Shown here in pieces: positions 31,550 to 41,409 of a DNA stretch of 64,000 nt. Origin of the DNA: DATFVA01 sp963839165 (GTDB lineage Bacteria; Bacteroidota; Ignavibacteria; Ignavibacteriales; Ignavibacteriaceae); assembly GCA_963839165.1 (NCBI GenBank), contig CAWIUG010000005.1, forward strand, positions 1,426,001-1,490,000. Reading direction: 5' to 3'. Within the stretch, counting starts at the first letter, position 1. Every line of letters starts with the position of its first letter. The notes beneath the pieces are model-generated. The model worked only from the letters and a program-made list of their open reading frames with translations, searched no databases and had not been told where the DNA came from. Both the position numbers and the translations under genes were made by a program.

Positions 31550-31911
31550 TGGAGGTGGCGGGAGTCGAACCCGCGTCCGAAGTTAAGATCCAAAGAACGT
31601 CTACACACATAGTCTGTTTTTGTTTTTACTTAAAGTTACCAAACAGACAAGGGTCACTTTAAGCCTGCCTGCTTAAGTTTCGTCCAGTCCATCACAGACA
31701 ATTGAACCGGCTATCGTGCCTAAACGTCGTTCGATCCTTACCCCGGCACGAAAAAATAAGGTGAACGGCTGCTAAGAGTTTACTTAGGCAGCTAAGGCGT
31801 AATTATATTCGCCAGTTATTATTTTATTCCCGATTGTTTTACGTGTACTCCGGGGAACACGGTGCGCAGTTCTATGTCTCTTCAACCCCGTCGAAACCAA
31901 AATTCACCCCC
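31550..31911 (-). ncRNA. ssrA: tmRNA (ssrA)
   Basis: Minus strand, about 362 nt. The 5' end GGGGGTGAATTTTGGTTTCGACG pairs with the 3' end CACCTCC to form the tRNA-like acceptor stem, and the T-arm is GCGGGTTCGACTCCCGC. CCA is not encoded after the discriminator A. The tag frame at 31784-31813 reads GEYNYALAA then TAA, giving a proteolysis tag (A)GEYNYALAA with the expected hydrophobic end. It rescues stalled ribosomes and marks the peptides for degradation. The 3' end faces the Fic/HTH accessory segment. Confidence 0.95.
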
Positions 31912-31949
31912 AATATTATATTGAATATTGAAGATTGAAGAATGAATAC

Positions 31950-32506
31950 TGTTAATTCGTTCTTCCAGATGGTGTCAGGGATTCCTGAGATCATATTTTC
32001 ATAACGTGCAAGAACAAAAAATAAATCGCTGAACCTGTTCAGGAAAATAATAATATTTTCACCAATTTCCTCGGAGCTTTTTAATGCAACTACTCTTCTT
32101 TCGGCTCTTCTGCAAACTGTTCTGCAGATGTTCAGAACAAGCCGCTGCTTTGCTTCCGCCGGGCAGTATGAAATTCTTCAGCGGTTCTAATTCTGCTTCA
32201 AATTTGTCTATTTGATTTTCAGCATTTTCAAAAAACTCTTTCGTCACCCTCGGAATATTGTATTTTTCGTTTTTTTCGATTCCGGGTGTGGCCAAGATCA
32301 GATCCTACCGTAAATAGCTGGTTCTGGATGGTACTAAGCAGTACTTTTACATCACTGCTCTTTACTTCAGTAATTGCCAGTCCTATAAACGAATTAAGCT
32401 CGTCAATTGTTCCATAGGCTTCAATTCTTAGGGAGTTTTTAGGCACTCTTTCGCCGCCAAAAAGCCCTGTTTCGCCTTTATCTCCGCCTTTGGTATAAAT
32501 TTTCAT
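31950..32506 (-). pseudogene. Cob(I)alamin adenosyltransferase (PduO type), two frameshifts
   Basis: Three frames together give an intact PduO-type enzyme. Frame 1 from the ATG at 32506: MKIYTKGGDKGETGLFGGERV...NQLFTVGSDL. Frame 2 from about 32293: ATPGIEKNEKYNIPRVT...LKNFILPGGSKAA. Frame 3 from about 32140: NICRTVCRRAERRVVALKSSEEIG...FVLARYENMISGIPDTIW. The enzyme makes adenosylcobalamin from ATP and reduced cobalamin. The shifts look like an extra base in GATCTTGGCC and a missing base near GCGGCTTG. Two small indels with otherwise perfect conservation fit either very recent inactivation or assembly error. The start overlaps the end of the YgfZ/GcvT-like gene. Confidence 0.8.
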
Positions 32507-33595
32507 CTTTTAAAGGGAGTTTGTGCACTAATATTTCTGTTTCATGCCCTTCTACGTCTTTAGCTCTTAGTCTGGTTCCTTCCTGCAGATGGTTCTTTCT
32601 TATATACCCTAATCCAATATTCTTTTTGCATCTTGTTGAATATACTACAGAAGTAACCTTGCCGCTTTCTCCGCCGTCACCGTTAAAAAGACTATATTCT
32701 GTACCTGAAGCTCCATCGTTGAAAACGACGCCTTTGATTAGCCGCTGTACCTTGTCATAAGTATCCAGCCTTGCAATTACTTCCTGCCCTATATAGCATC
32801 CCTTCCCGAAGTCTATGAATCAAGAAGCCCGGCTTCATTAGGGTTATAGTTATCATTTATTTCATTGGGTGCGGCTGGTATTCCCTGTTCGATTCTGAAA
32901 ATATTCCAGGCATTTTCACCTACCAGGTTAAAATCAAAAATGCCTTTATTCTCAAATGCATATTTTACAAACCTGTTTCCGTTTGAGGAGTCGGCAATCA
33001 CCCAGTATTTCAGATTGTTTCTTTCATCCCTCATCTTTGCGAGGAAGAACAGCATTCCTTCTGCGCTGATTACCTTAAATGTGTTTTCAGAAATGTTATT
33101 CACTATAGTTCCGCACACCAGGGTAAGGAAAGAATCTGCCTGGGAACCGCTAACTTCCAGCAGCATATATTTTCCGTTTATATCAGAAACTTTTACGTCG
33201 TCTGTAATGATATATTTATCGAGCCACCTGAGTACTTTAAGATGATGTTCGCCGCTCGTAAATAATATTTGGTAGTCTTCAAAATTCAACAGGGTTGTCA
33301 GATCAATAATCCGGCCTTTTTCAGTGGTAAAAATTGTTTTGGTGATCTGTTCTTTTCCTAGCTCTCTCGTGGAATTGGTGCTGATCCTGTGAAGAAAGTC
33401 AAGCACGTCTTTGCCGCGTAATTCAATCATTCCATAGTGAGAAATATTTCTAAGCCCTACACCATCTGTAAGACTATTAACTTCGTCTTCCACGGAAGTA
33501 TATTTCAGAACCCTCCCGTCATCAGTGACTTCTGCATTTATTCCAAGGCTCTGTAATAATTCTGAATATGAAATTTTGTCCTGCATCTGAAACAT
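32479..33595 (-). pseudogene. YgfZ/GcvT-like folate-binding protein, one frameshift
   Basis: The first frame gives 260 residues with the GcvT/YgfZ fold (GVGLRNISHYGMIELRGKDVLDF, LEVSGSQAD, FRIEQGIPAAPNEIN) and stops at 32813 just after NPNEAGLLD. The next frame continues FGKGCYIGQEVIARLDTYDKV..., containing the KGCYxGQE signature of YgfZ, to 32479. One missing base near 32818 explains the break. YgfZ proteins act with folate in Fe-S cluster repair or assembly. The C-terminus runs about 27 bp into the adenosyltransferase gene, so they form an operon. The state (true pseudogene or error) is open. Confidence 0.8.
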
Positions 33596-33731
33596 TTATG
33601 CTCCCTTTGATACCAATATTTGTCCTGAAATTATAACAAAATGCTTTATTAATTGAAAATTAGCTGTGATAGCTCTGGATTGCCAGCACGGAAACTCAGA
33701 CAAAAGGCAGTACAAAGATAAGAAAAAATTA

Positions 33732-34616
33732 CTAATAAGGACGCTTCTGCCGGGAGTTCCTCGTGTTTATGTACGAGCTTCTCTTTTGATTCCAGACAAA
33801 GGGAATTGAGTCAAGTTCCTCTACCCTTTTTCCGGAATCATAATACACGTATTCATAATAATCAGGATACCTGTCGTTATTATAGTTCAGAATGGTCCTT
33901 TTAAAGTTTATCCCTTTGTAGGTCATCAGAAGGTGCGGTTTTGAGGTAAATCCGTCAACAAGGAAGTAGTTATAGTCTATGTGCCCGACTCCCTGTGCGT
34001 AATGGAAATTCACCTTTACATAAGGAATATCCTGGTATTTCCATTTTTCAACCGAGAACGTGTTGAATCCTCCATGTGAAGGAATTACTGATTCCCATAC
34101 AACATCGAAATTATTTCCGCGCAGTGGAACAGAACAAGATAAAAGAATGCCGTTCCGAGTTTTGTACTGTCGAGATCGATAAAGCTTTCATTGTAACCAA
34201 CAATATTCTTGGGCTCAATAAATCGCTCACCTGATTTAGATTTCGCAATTATCCCGAGAATATAACCGGGGTGATTTTCAGGGTAAATTACTGCCGACCT
34301 TGGGAATGTTATATGTCAGGGTCTTATCAAAATCTACAAGGTAGGTCCCTCCGGGATAATGCGAGAGCACAAACTCCTTTAACGCAATTGTATCGCAGGG
34401 AAATCTTCTGGAAACCTGTTTCTTCTGCTGGTCAAGGTTGTATTTCTGAATAGCTGCATCTTTATCGGAAGCATAATTGGTCTCTTCCCTCTCCTGGCGT
34501 GATTCCTCTTTCTCCCTTTCGCTGCCGCAGGAGATGAAAAAAGTTAACATCAAAACCGGTATTATTAATAATGCCGGTTTTATGATGACATCAATTTTAT
34601 TTTTTAGAATATTCAT
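33732..34616 (-). pseudogene. Lipoprotein of unknown function, two frameshifts
   Basis: The ATG at 34616 begins a lipoprotein signal (ALLIIPVLMLTFFISCGS) and a charged region, stopping at 34278. A second frame (about 34295-34138) reads AVIYPENHPGYILGIIAKSKSG...FIDLDSTKLGTAFFYL. A third reads CSVPLRGNNFDVVWESVIPS... down to 33732. Joined, they make about 290 residues of an outer- or inner-membrane lipoprotein with a beta-rich C-terminal half. No known family is recognised. The start overlaps the dipeptidase end by 20 bp. Lesions lie near 34295 (extra base) and 34138. Confidence 0.65.
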
Positions 34617-35964
34617 CGAAGAAATATGCTGAGCTCATGATACCCAGCTTAAAATGATTCAGATCAAAATGTTCGTTAGGTGAATGAAGGTTCTCTGAAT
34701 CTAATCCCAGTCCCATAAGTACAACAGGAGCTTTCAGCTTGTTAGCGAAAACGTTCACAATAGGAATAGAACCTCCCTCACGGATAAATACTGTTTTTTT
34801 ACCGAACGCCTTTTCCATCGCTGCGGAGGCGGCACTTGCCGCGGATGAATCCAGTGGTGTAATACTGGGCAATGCACCGTGAAGGTCTTTTACTGTTACC
34901 TTAACTGATTTCGGCGCTATGCTTTGTATATATTTTTTGAACAGCTTTGCGATCTTCGCCGGTTTCTGGTCGGGTACCAGGCGCATACTTATCTTTGCCG
35001 TAGCCTTTGAGGGGAGAACTGTTTTCGCTCCCTTTGCAGTAAACCCGCCTATTATACCGTTACAGTCAAGCGTCGGCCTTACCCAGAGCCGTTCTAGCGT
35101 AGAGAATCCCTGCTCTCCCTGCAGTTCCTTAACACCGACTTCCTTAGCAAAATTCTTTTCGGAGAATTTAAGTTTCTTAAAATTCTCCCTTTCTTTTTTA
35201 GTCAGTTTCTGAACGTCGTCGTAGAAACCTGGAATGGTTATGTGCCCGTTCTTGTCCTGAAGCTTCGCTATCATTCCCGCAAGGATATTTATCGGGTTGC
35301 CTACAGCTCCTCCGAATGAACCGGAATGAAGGTCTTTCTCGGGTCCGACTACTTCAACTTCCTGGTAGCTCATACCCCTGAGGCCGTAGGTTAATGTTGG
35401 AATTCCCTTACCGAACAGTGAAGTATCAGATATCATCACTGCGTCACACTTTAACAGATCAGTGTGAGTTTTTATAAAGTTCTCAAGATTCTGACTGCCT
35501 ATCTCTTCTTCCCCTTCAATTATAAATTTTATGTTTAAAGGCAGACTTCCCGTTCCCTTAAAGAATGCTTCGACGCTTTTAATGTGCATAAACATCTGAC
35601 CCTTATCGTCTGTTGCACCGCGAGCCCATATCTTTCCGTCTCTGATTTCAGGTTCGAAAGGCTGAGATTTCCATAACTCAATAGGATCAACCGGCTGAAC
35701 ATCATAATGTCCGTAGATCAATACCGTGGGTTTGCCCGGTGCCGCCAGCCATTCTCCATATACCAGCGGATGACCTTCGGTTTTAAAGACCTCCACCCGA
35801 TTCAGACCAGCCTGTTTAAGTTTGTCGGCTACAAACTTAGCTGCATTGTTGATATCATTTTTATTTTCGGGAAGGGTGCTTATGCTTGGTATGCGGAGGA
35901 AGTCTTTTAACTCCTCTATAAAATTATTCTGGTTATCTTTTATAAACTGTATTACATCTTCCAA
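34597..35964 (-). CDS. M20-family dipeptidase
   Basis: 455 residues of an M20 metallopeptidase. Metal and catalytic residues are visible in YGHYDVQP (His, Asp), RGATDDKGQ (bridging Asp), and EGEEEIGS (general-base Glu and Glu ligand), with a dimerisation lid domain inserted at about 200-345. The relatives are cytosolic dipeptidases and carnosinase-like enzymes. There is no signal peptide. It degrades dipeptides for amino-acid recycling, but the specificity is unknown. The start is 15 bp downstream of the neighbouring propeller-like gene. Confidence 0.92.
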   Translation of the reverse strand: MEDVIQFIKDNQNNFIEELKDFLRIPSISTLPENKNDINNAAKFVADKLKQAGLNRVEVFKTEGHPLVYGEWLAAPGKPTVLIYGHYDVQPVDPIELWKSQPFEPEIRDGKIWARGATDDKGQMFMHIKSVEAFFKGTGSLPLNIKFIIEGEEEIGSQNLENFIKTHTDLLKCDAVMISDTSLFGKGIPTLTYGLRGMSYQEVEVVGPEKDLHSGSFGGAVGNPINILAGMIAKLQDKNGHITIPGFYDDVQKLTKKERENFKKLKFSEKNFAKEVGVKELQGEQGFSTLERLWVRPTLDCNGIIGGFTAKGAKTVLPSKATAKISMRLVPDQKPAKIAKLFKKYIQSIAPKSVKVTVKDLHGALPSITPLDSSAASAASAAMEKAFGKKTVFIREGGSIPIVNVFANKLKAPVVLMGLGLDSENLHSPNEHFDLNHFKLGIMSSAYFFDEYSKK

Positions 35965-35979
35965 ATTCGAACTCCTGTT

Positions 35980-36999
35980 TTATTTGGTTAAAGAGTATTT
36001 ATAAATAACAGGAACAAAATTCCTGAACCGGTCCACCGTAAGTGAATCAAGCTGATCTATGATTTCTTTTGACGGGATAAAAAACATCTTCCATGGATCA
36101 TCAATCATATATACATTCTTGTCCTGGTCCATAGTTATGCTCTCTATTGATGCAACATAATCAAAAGAATTATAACTTGGTATATTAGTTTTTATTTTTA
36201 CAAGCGCGGTATCTATAACATTCAGACGGTCATCAAACAAAAGGTGAAAAAAGGTCTTATTGTTTCTGTCGACACCGTATAATGAATTATTTCTATCTGA
36301 AAAAAGTCCGCAGATAGTATGAATGCCTAATGGACCTGTGTTTATCTGTTTTATTATCTTGTGAGAATTCTTTTCTGCAACAAAAAGAACTGTACTGTCT
36401 GCAAAAAGTTTGCCTTGCGTAAATCCCTCAAGACCGAGATAAAAATAGTTATCATCCTCTGCAAGTCCCTCATAGCCGATATTGTTGGCCAGGTATTTCT
36501 GAAATTCCTCTACCGGTGTGAAACTTATCTTTTGAATACTTTCAAGGGTATCTGATAACACGTTGTTGTTTTTAAAACTTAACAGGTAAATTCCGGCAAA
36601 ATATTCAGGATGCTGACCATTACCTTCAATGGAAAGGTATACTTTATTATTTTTTTTGTCGTATACTATTTCCTCAAAGTCCGCCTTAGGAAAAGTGTCA
36701 ATATATGCCTGAAATGTCTCAGAGAACTTCACGGGTTTCAGCATACTTATCGTATCGCCGGAGATTGTAAGGTGCAGAATTCCGCCGGTATCATCGGCAA
36801 GCAGGAAATGTCTGCTGCCGTCCGGAGTTTGGTTTATAAAGGTGATTCCTGATGTCTGATCGGCTTCAAATCTGTTAAAAGACAGCCATTTGGGAAATGT
36901 GGGATCCTTTATGAGATGTAGATCGTTATGGTGTACGCTGGATCTGCAGCATGACAACAGAAGAACAAGGGTAAGAAGTATAACAGGTTTTGTTATCAT
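35980..36999 (-). CDS. Putative lipoprotein, beta-propeller-like, unknown function
   Basis: 339 residues. The N-terminus ILLTLVLLLSCCRSS resembles a lipoprotein signal (SCC could supply the lipidated cysteine). The body is rich in short beta motifs (FLLADDTGGILHLTISGD, KVYLSIEGNG, YFYLGLEGFTQ, NSLYGVDRNN, YMIDDPWKMF), consistent with an SdiA/phytase-esterase-like or NHL-like propeller, but no exact family is identified. It lies directly upstream of the dipeptidase and is probably cotranscribed. Confidence 0.7.
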   Translation of the reverse strand: MITKPVILLTLVLLLSCCRSSVHHNDLHLIKDPTFPKWLSFNRFEADQTSGITFINQTPDGSRHFLLADDTGGILHLTISGDTISMLKPVKFSETFQAYIDTFPKADFEEIVYDKKNNKVYLSIEGNGQHPEYFAGIYLLSFKNNNVLSDTLESIQKISFTPVEEFQKYLANNIGYEGLAEDDNYFYLGLEGFTQGKLFADSTVLFVAEKNSHKIIKQINTGPLGIHTICGLFSDRNNSLYGVDRNNKTFFHLLFDDRLNVIDTALVKIKTNIPSYNSFDYVASIESITMDQDKNVYMIDDPWKMFFIPSKEIIDQLDSLTVDRFRNFVPVIYKYSLTK

Positions 37000-37087
37000 A
37001 TATCAAATATAATAAAAAGCTGTAGCAGATTTCACTACTTCCAGTCAGTACCTTGTTATACTTTTAGCCCTTTCATATATTGGCCCA

Positions 37088-38473
37088 ATGGTTTTATATA
37101 AATATATATTAAGAAATCATTTAGCCCCGTTTATTTTTTCTAATATTACCCTGATTTGCATTTTTATACTTCAGTTTCTGATGAAGTTCGCAGACAGGCT
37201 GGTTGGAAAAGGATTGGGACTCTTTGTTATATTGAAGCTCATTGCGTTCAACCTGGCCTGGATGGTTGTACTTGTAGTGCCTATGTCAACCCTGGTCGCT
37301 ACGTTAATGGCCTTCGGAAATATGTCGCAGAACAATGAGATAACGATTATAAAATCTTCGGGAACAAGTTTATATAAGATGATGAGGGCTCCCCTTCTGG
37401 CGGCAATTGTTGTGGGATATCTTCTTCTTGTATTCAATAATGATGTTCTTCCTGATGCTAACCATCAGGCTAAGCTCCTTATGCAGGATATATCACGACA
37501 AAAACCTACTCTTTCACTTGAACCGGGTGTGTTCTCGCAGGAGGTTTCAAACTATGCGATTCTTGCAAGAGAAATAAATCAGAAAACCAATGAGCTTAAG
37601 GATGTTACTATATATGATTATTCTGATCCAAAAGAAATAAAAGTTGTTACGGCTGAAAAAGGAAAGATCTTCTTTTCAAAGGATCAGACGAAGCTTATAA
37701 TGAACCTTGAGAACGGTGAAATCCATGAGAATGATGTTTCGAAAACAAACCTTTACAGGAGAGTAAGGTTTGACAGACACAGAATCGCAATGGATGGAGC
37801 ACAATTCACCTTTCAGCAATCGGCCCTCGGAAGTCCGCGGGGAGAACGGGAACTTAGCGCGTCAGCAATGCGGGATATAGTTGATAGTCTCAGTGTTTCA
37901 GAAAAACAGTACAGGGCAGATCTGACAAAAGAAGCCAGGAAATATTTTTATCTGGATTCAACTGCTGCCGATATTACCCCTACAGGTTTACATGGTGAAA
38001 AGATTATTTATTCACGACTGCTGGACCGGCTGAAAAATGAGAAAAACACTGTTGTTTCAAGGTATAAAAGGCTTGAGGCAAAGGAAAATGAAATAAATAA
38101 ATATGAAGTCGAGATATATAAGAAGTATGCTCTGCCGGCTGCCTGTGTAGTGTTTGTCCTTATAGGCGCTCCTCTTGGAACGATGACAAGAAAGGGTGGT
38201 TTTGGTGTTGCAGCAAGTATAAGTTTATTCTTTTTCCTTATCTATTGGGCTTTCCTGATAGGAGGAGAAAAACTGGCTGAAAGAAACTTTTTCTCTGCCT
38301 TCTGGGGGATGTGGTCGGCAAATATTCTCTTAACGATAGCTGGAACATTACTGACTATAAAGACAGTCAGAGAAACCGTTACCCTCAGGTTTGACTGGAT
38401 AAGAAAACTTATACCTAAACAATTCCGGGGCTCTGAAGAAGAAGAAGAACAGGAGAGTAATGAAAATTCTTGA
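37088..38473 (+). CDS. lptF: LptF/LptG-family permease of the LPS export machine
   Basis: 461 residues with the YjgP/YjgQ layout: N-terminal LYKYILRNHLAPFIFSNITLIC, three helices before a large periplasmic domain (about 110-350), three helices after it (AACVVFVLIGAPLGTMTRKGG) and a charged tail. It forms the membrane part of the LptB2FG extractor that pulls lipopolysaccharide out of the inner membrane. It overlaps the next lptG-like gene by 14 bp, so the two are made together. Which is F and which is G is not certain from the sequence; the order follows the common lptF-lptG arrangement. Confidence 0.85.
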   Translation: MVLYKYILRNHLAPFIFSNITLICIFILQFLMKFADRLVGKGLGLFVILKLIAFNLAWMVVLVVPMSTLVATLMAFGNMSQNNEITIIKSSGTSLYKMMRAPLLAAIVVGYLLLVFNNDVLPDANHQAKLLMQDISRQKPTLSLEPGVFSQEVSNYAILAREINQKTNELKDVTIYDYSDPKEIKVVTAEKGKIFFSKDQTKLIMNLENGEIHENDVSKTNLYRRVRFDRHRIAMDGAQFTFQQSALGSPRGERELSASAMRDIVDSLSVSEKQYRADLTKEARKYFYLDSTAADITPTGLHGEKIIYSRLLDRLKNEKNTVVSRYKRLEAKENEINKYEVEIYKKYALPAACVVFVLIGAPLGTMTRKGGFGVAASISLFFFLIYWAFLIGGEKLAERNFFSAFWGMWSANILLTIAGTLLTIKTVRETVTLRFDWIRKLIPKQFRGSEEEEEQESNENS

Positions 38474-39542
38474 CAAATATCTTATCAAACAGTTTCTTCA
38501 GACTATCTTTTTCGGACTTATTGCATTTACTTTGATTTTTGTCGTCATCGATATGATGGAAAATCTCGATGACTTCATAGATCAAAACGTTGCCGCACCG
38601 GTAATCCTTCATTATTATTTTGTGTTTTCTCCCGACATTATTAAGCTGATCACTCCTATTGCGGTTTTATTTGGAGCCTTGTTTACAGCCGGAAAGGCTG
38701 CACAGTTAAGCGAGCTTACAGCTATAAAATCCAGCGGGGTGAGCATGTACAGGTTCATGCTCCCCTTCCTGATTACCGCATTTTTTATCAGCATGTTTTC
38801 AATCTACTTTGCCGGTTATCTTGTTCCTATGGCCAACAAGACCAAACTTAACATTGAAATGAATTATCTAAAGAAGGGATTTAATTATTCAGGCAGCAAT
38901 ATCTTCTTCCAGGATACCAAAACAAGGATTGTGAATATATCATATTTTGATAACGCCAATCTTCAGGCAAATCGTGTAAGTATTCAGGGTTTTGATAAAA
39001 ATGATATTACAAAAATGGATTACAGAATTGATGCTGTAAAGATGACCTATGATACCCTCAGTCATACCTGGATTGCCAAAAATGGTATTGAGAGAATTTT
39101 CCATCAGAATACCCAGACGGCTGATTATTTTAATGAGATGAGGCTGGATAGTCTTAACTTTACTCCCTCTGAGCTGCTGACCAAACAGCAGAAACCTGAG
39201 GAGATGGACCTTACTGATCTTAAAAATAGTATTGAAACTCAGGAACGTGCGGGAAATGATGCTACGGATTCACTGATTGAATATTACTCACGTTTTTCTT
39301 TCCCCATGGCAAGTCTGGTTATTGTATTGTTCGGACTTCCGATATCAGCGAATAAAAGGCGGGGTGGGCTTGCAGTACAGGTAGGGATCAATATTCTTAT
39401 CACTTTTCTTTATCTCGTTTTTATGAAGATCAGTCAGGCGTTTGGAAAGAATGGAGCTCTTGACCCCTTACTAACGGCATGGTTTGCTAATCTTATTTTT
39501 CTTGCGGCTGCATTATTCAACCTATCAAGAATGAGACAATAA
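38460..39542 (+). CDS. lptG: LptF/LptG-family permease, second subunit
   Basis: 360 residues: LDKYLIKQFLQTIFFGLIAF at the start, three helices, a periplasmic beta domain (about 110-270), then three helices including LVIVLFGLPISANKRRGG. It is paralogous to the upstream gene and is the expected heterodimer partner in lipopolysaccharide transport. The presence of both supports a Gram-negative envelope with LPS, in line with the acyltransferase and heptosyltransferase-type genes at 57-59 kb. Confidence 0.85.
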   Translation: MKILDKYLIKQFLQTIFFGLIAFTLIFVVIDMMENLDDFIDQNVAAPVILHYYFVFSPDIIKLITPIAVLFGALFTAGKAAQLSELTAIKSSGVSMYRFMLPFLITAFFISMFSIYFAGYLVPMANKTKLNIEMNYLKKGFNYSGSNIFFQDTKTRIVNISYFDNANLQANRVSIQGFDKNDITKMDYRIDAVKMTYDTLSHTWIAKNGIERIFHQNTQTADYFNEMRLDSLNFTPSELLTKQQKPEEMDLTDLKNSIETQERAGNDATDSLIEYYSRFSFPMASLVIVLFGLPISANKRRGGLAVQVGINILITFLYLVFMKISQAFGKNGALDPLLTAWFANLIFLAAALFNLSRMRQ

Positions 39543-39627
39543 GTAAAATTGTTGAGTGAGTATCAGCTGAAAGTAAAATGAAAGATATTGAAGCTTCCCC
39601 TGAACTATAACCCTTGGCTTCTCATAA

Positions 39628-39671
39628 AACAGGCTGCCTTAACTTTATGATAAAGTTGAAGACAGCCTGTT
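39628..39671. terminator. Long bidirectional hairpin between convergent genes
   Basis: AACAGGCTG ... CAGCCTGTT outer stem with an inner AACTTTAT/ATAAAGTT stem, between lptG and the convergent DUF3467 gene. The stem core GGCTGCC matches other terminators in the window. Confidence 0.8.
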
Positions 39672-39679
39672 AAATAGGT

Positions 39680-40012
39680 TTAATTTACTTTTTCATCCTT
39701 CTTGGGAGGAACGAACCCAAAATGCTGGTTCTGCGGTCCCTCTACTACCTTTATCTCACCAAATCTTGCTTCATACTTGTCTAAGTTATCTTTTAGTGCC
39801 TTAAGAAGCATCTTGGCATGCTGGGGTGTCGTAATGATCCTGGCGTGTACTTTTGCCTTTGGAACACCGGGTACAATCCTTGTAAAATCTATTACGAATT
39901 CAGCAGGTGAATGAGTAATGATTGCTAAATTGGAATAAATTCCTTCAGCCTCTTTTTCATTAAGTTCGATGTTTATCTGCTGTCCCTGAGGATTCTGATT
40001 GTTCTGAGCCAT
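39680..40012 (-). CDS. DUF3467 domain protein
   Basis: 110 residues matching DUF3467: ELNEKEAEGIYSNLAIITHSPAEFVIDFTRIVPGVPKAKVHARIITTPQHAK is the characteristic core (about residues 18-70). The family is widespread in Bacteroidota and other phyla but has no established function. The N-terminus is glutamine/asparagine rich. It is followed on the minus strand by the shared hairpin and preceded 21 bp upstream by the TPR lipoprotein gene. Confidence 0.85.
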   Translation of the reverse strand: MAQNNQNPQGQQINIELNEKEAEGIYSNLAIITHSPAEFVIDFTRIVPGVPKAKVHARIITTPQHAKMLLKALKDNLDKYEARFGEIKVVEGPQNQHFGFVPPKKDEKVN

Positions 40013-40033
40013 TATAATTCTCTTTTTCCAGAT

Positions 40034-41206
40034 TTATTTTCTTAATTCGTCTGCTTTATTAAATGCGTTCTGAGCATCGTCTGTCATATTAAGTACAGTG
40101 TAAACCTTTCCGAGCAATTCCCACGTGGCTGCATCTTCAGGCTGCAGTTCAACAGATTTTTCAAGATATGGCAATGCTTTCTGGTATTTTTCTTTATACT
40201 CAGAATTTTCCGTCTCTCCATTATCTTCAGCCATTTTGTTGATGGCAGTTCCCCACTTCACATAGGTAACGGCCAGGTTATAAATAGCATTCTGGTATTC
40301 CGGATCAACAGCAATTGCCTTCTCAAATTGTTCCGCGGCGTTCTCATAATCGTTCTTTCCAAGGAGAAGTACTCCGTAATTGTACCGGTAATATTTATTA
40401 TCGGGATCTTTTTCTACCAGGGTTTTAAATGAACTAAGTGCTACATCAGCCTTTCCTGCATTTATGTAGGAATTAGACAAAGTTAGTAGTAACTCAGGAT
40501 TATCCGGGTATTGCTGCCTGCCTTCTTCCAGAACTTTTATTGAATTATTAAAGTTCTCAATAGCCTTTATACTATCCTGTGGATAATGGGAAGTGGCATA
40601 CTGCTGTTTCTGAAGGATACCATCATTGTAATAGATCTCTCCCAGGTACTTATAACCATCAAGGGATTTATCATATTTTATCATCTTTTGCAGAGGTGCG
40701 ATAGCTTTATCATTCTCACCGGCACCCATATAAACGAAAGCAAGGTTTTTATAGGTATCTACCGAATCCGGTTCAAGTTTGGTTGCATATTCGAACATGT
40801 TTATAGCTTTATCGAATAAAACCTTACTGCTGTCTTTATCAGTCGTATTTACACCTTTCTGATAATAACTTACACCTTTATTAAATAAATTCGCCCAGAA
40901 ATATTTTTTCTGGTCATCGATCTGAGATTTAAATTCATTACTTATAGCAAGCGATTTATCAAAAGCATCAATCATTTTACCGTAATCATCTTTTTCACCA
41001 TAAACGTAGCCTAAATAGTAAAATCCTTCCGCACTCTGGGGATTTTTTTGAACTTCTTTCTGAAGAACATCAAGAGCTTTATCATAATTCTTCTGCTGAA
41101 TATAGAGCTTGGCGCTTGTTATTTCGGTAGATGAGCACTGAAATCCCACGAAGGCCAGTCCCGCAAGTAATAATAAAACTATTGTATATAAGTTCGATTT
41201 TTGCAT
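40034..41206 (-). CDS. Tetratricopeptide-repeat lipoprotein
   Basis: 390 residues. The signal region LYTIVLLLLAGLAFVGFQCSS ends in a cysteine consistent with lipidation. About nine TPR motifs follow (QKNYDKALDVLQKEVQKNPQ, AEGFYYLGYVYGEKDDYGKM, GENDKAIAPLQKMIKYDKS, NDYENAAEQFEKAIAVDPEY, PEDAATWELLGKVYTVL). It is probably a periplasmic scaffold in envelope assembly. It is in an operon with the DUF3467 gene. Confidence 0.85.
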   Translation of the reverse strand: MQKSNLYTIVLLLLAGLAFVGFQCSSTEITSAKLYIQQKNYDKALDVLQKEVQKNPQSAEGFYYLGYVYGEKDDYGKMIDAFDKSLAISNEFKSQIDDQKKYFWANLFNKGVSYYQKGVNTTDKDSSKVLFDKAINMFEYATKLEPDSVDTYKNLAFVYMGAGENDKAIAPLQKMIKYDKSLDGYKYLGEIYYNDGILQKQQYATSHYPQDSIKAIENFNNSIKVLEEGRQQYPDNPELLLTLSNSYINAGKADVALSSFKTLVEKDPDNKYYRYNYGVLLLGKNDYENAAEQFEKAIAVDPEYQNAIYNLAVTYVKWGTAINKMAEDNGETENSEYKEKYQKALPYLEKSVELQPEDAATWELLGKVYTVLNMTDDAQNAFNKADELRK

Positions 41207-41409
41207 TCTTTCTCCATCATTTTAAATCAAATTAATGTCATTAAAGTTACAGTTTTGATGAAGTATAGTCAAGAAACTTTACCCTCTGCATGTCTGTGCT
41301 GTGTCTCATTGCAACCGGAATTTTTGCAATTGGTTTCTGTACAGTGATATAGGTAATAAATTGATTTTACCTCGTTTAATGGATATTTTTATTTTTAAAA
41401 GAGAATATT

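Noticed and set aside
30690..31550. CRISPR array or tRNA in the low-density region before tmRNA
   Set aside because: No regularly spaced repeats and no cloverleaf-compatible sequence could be found.
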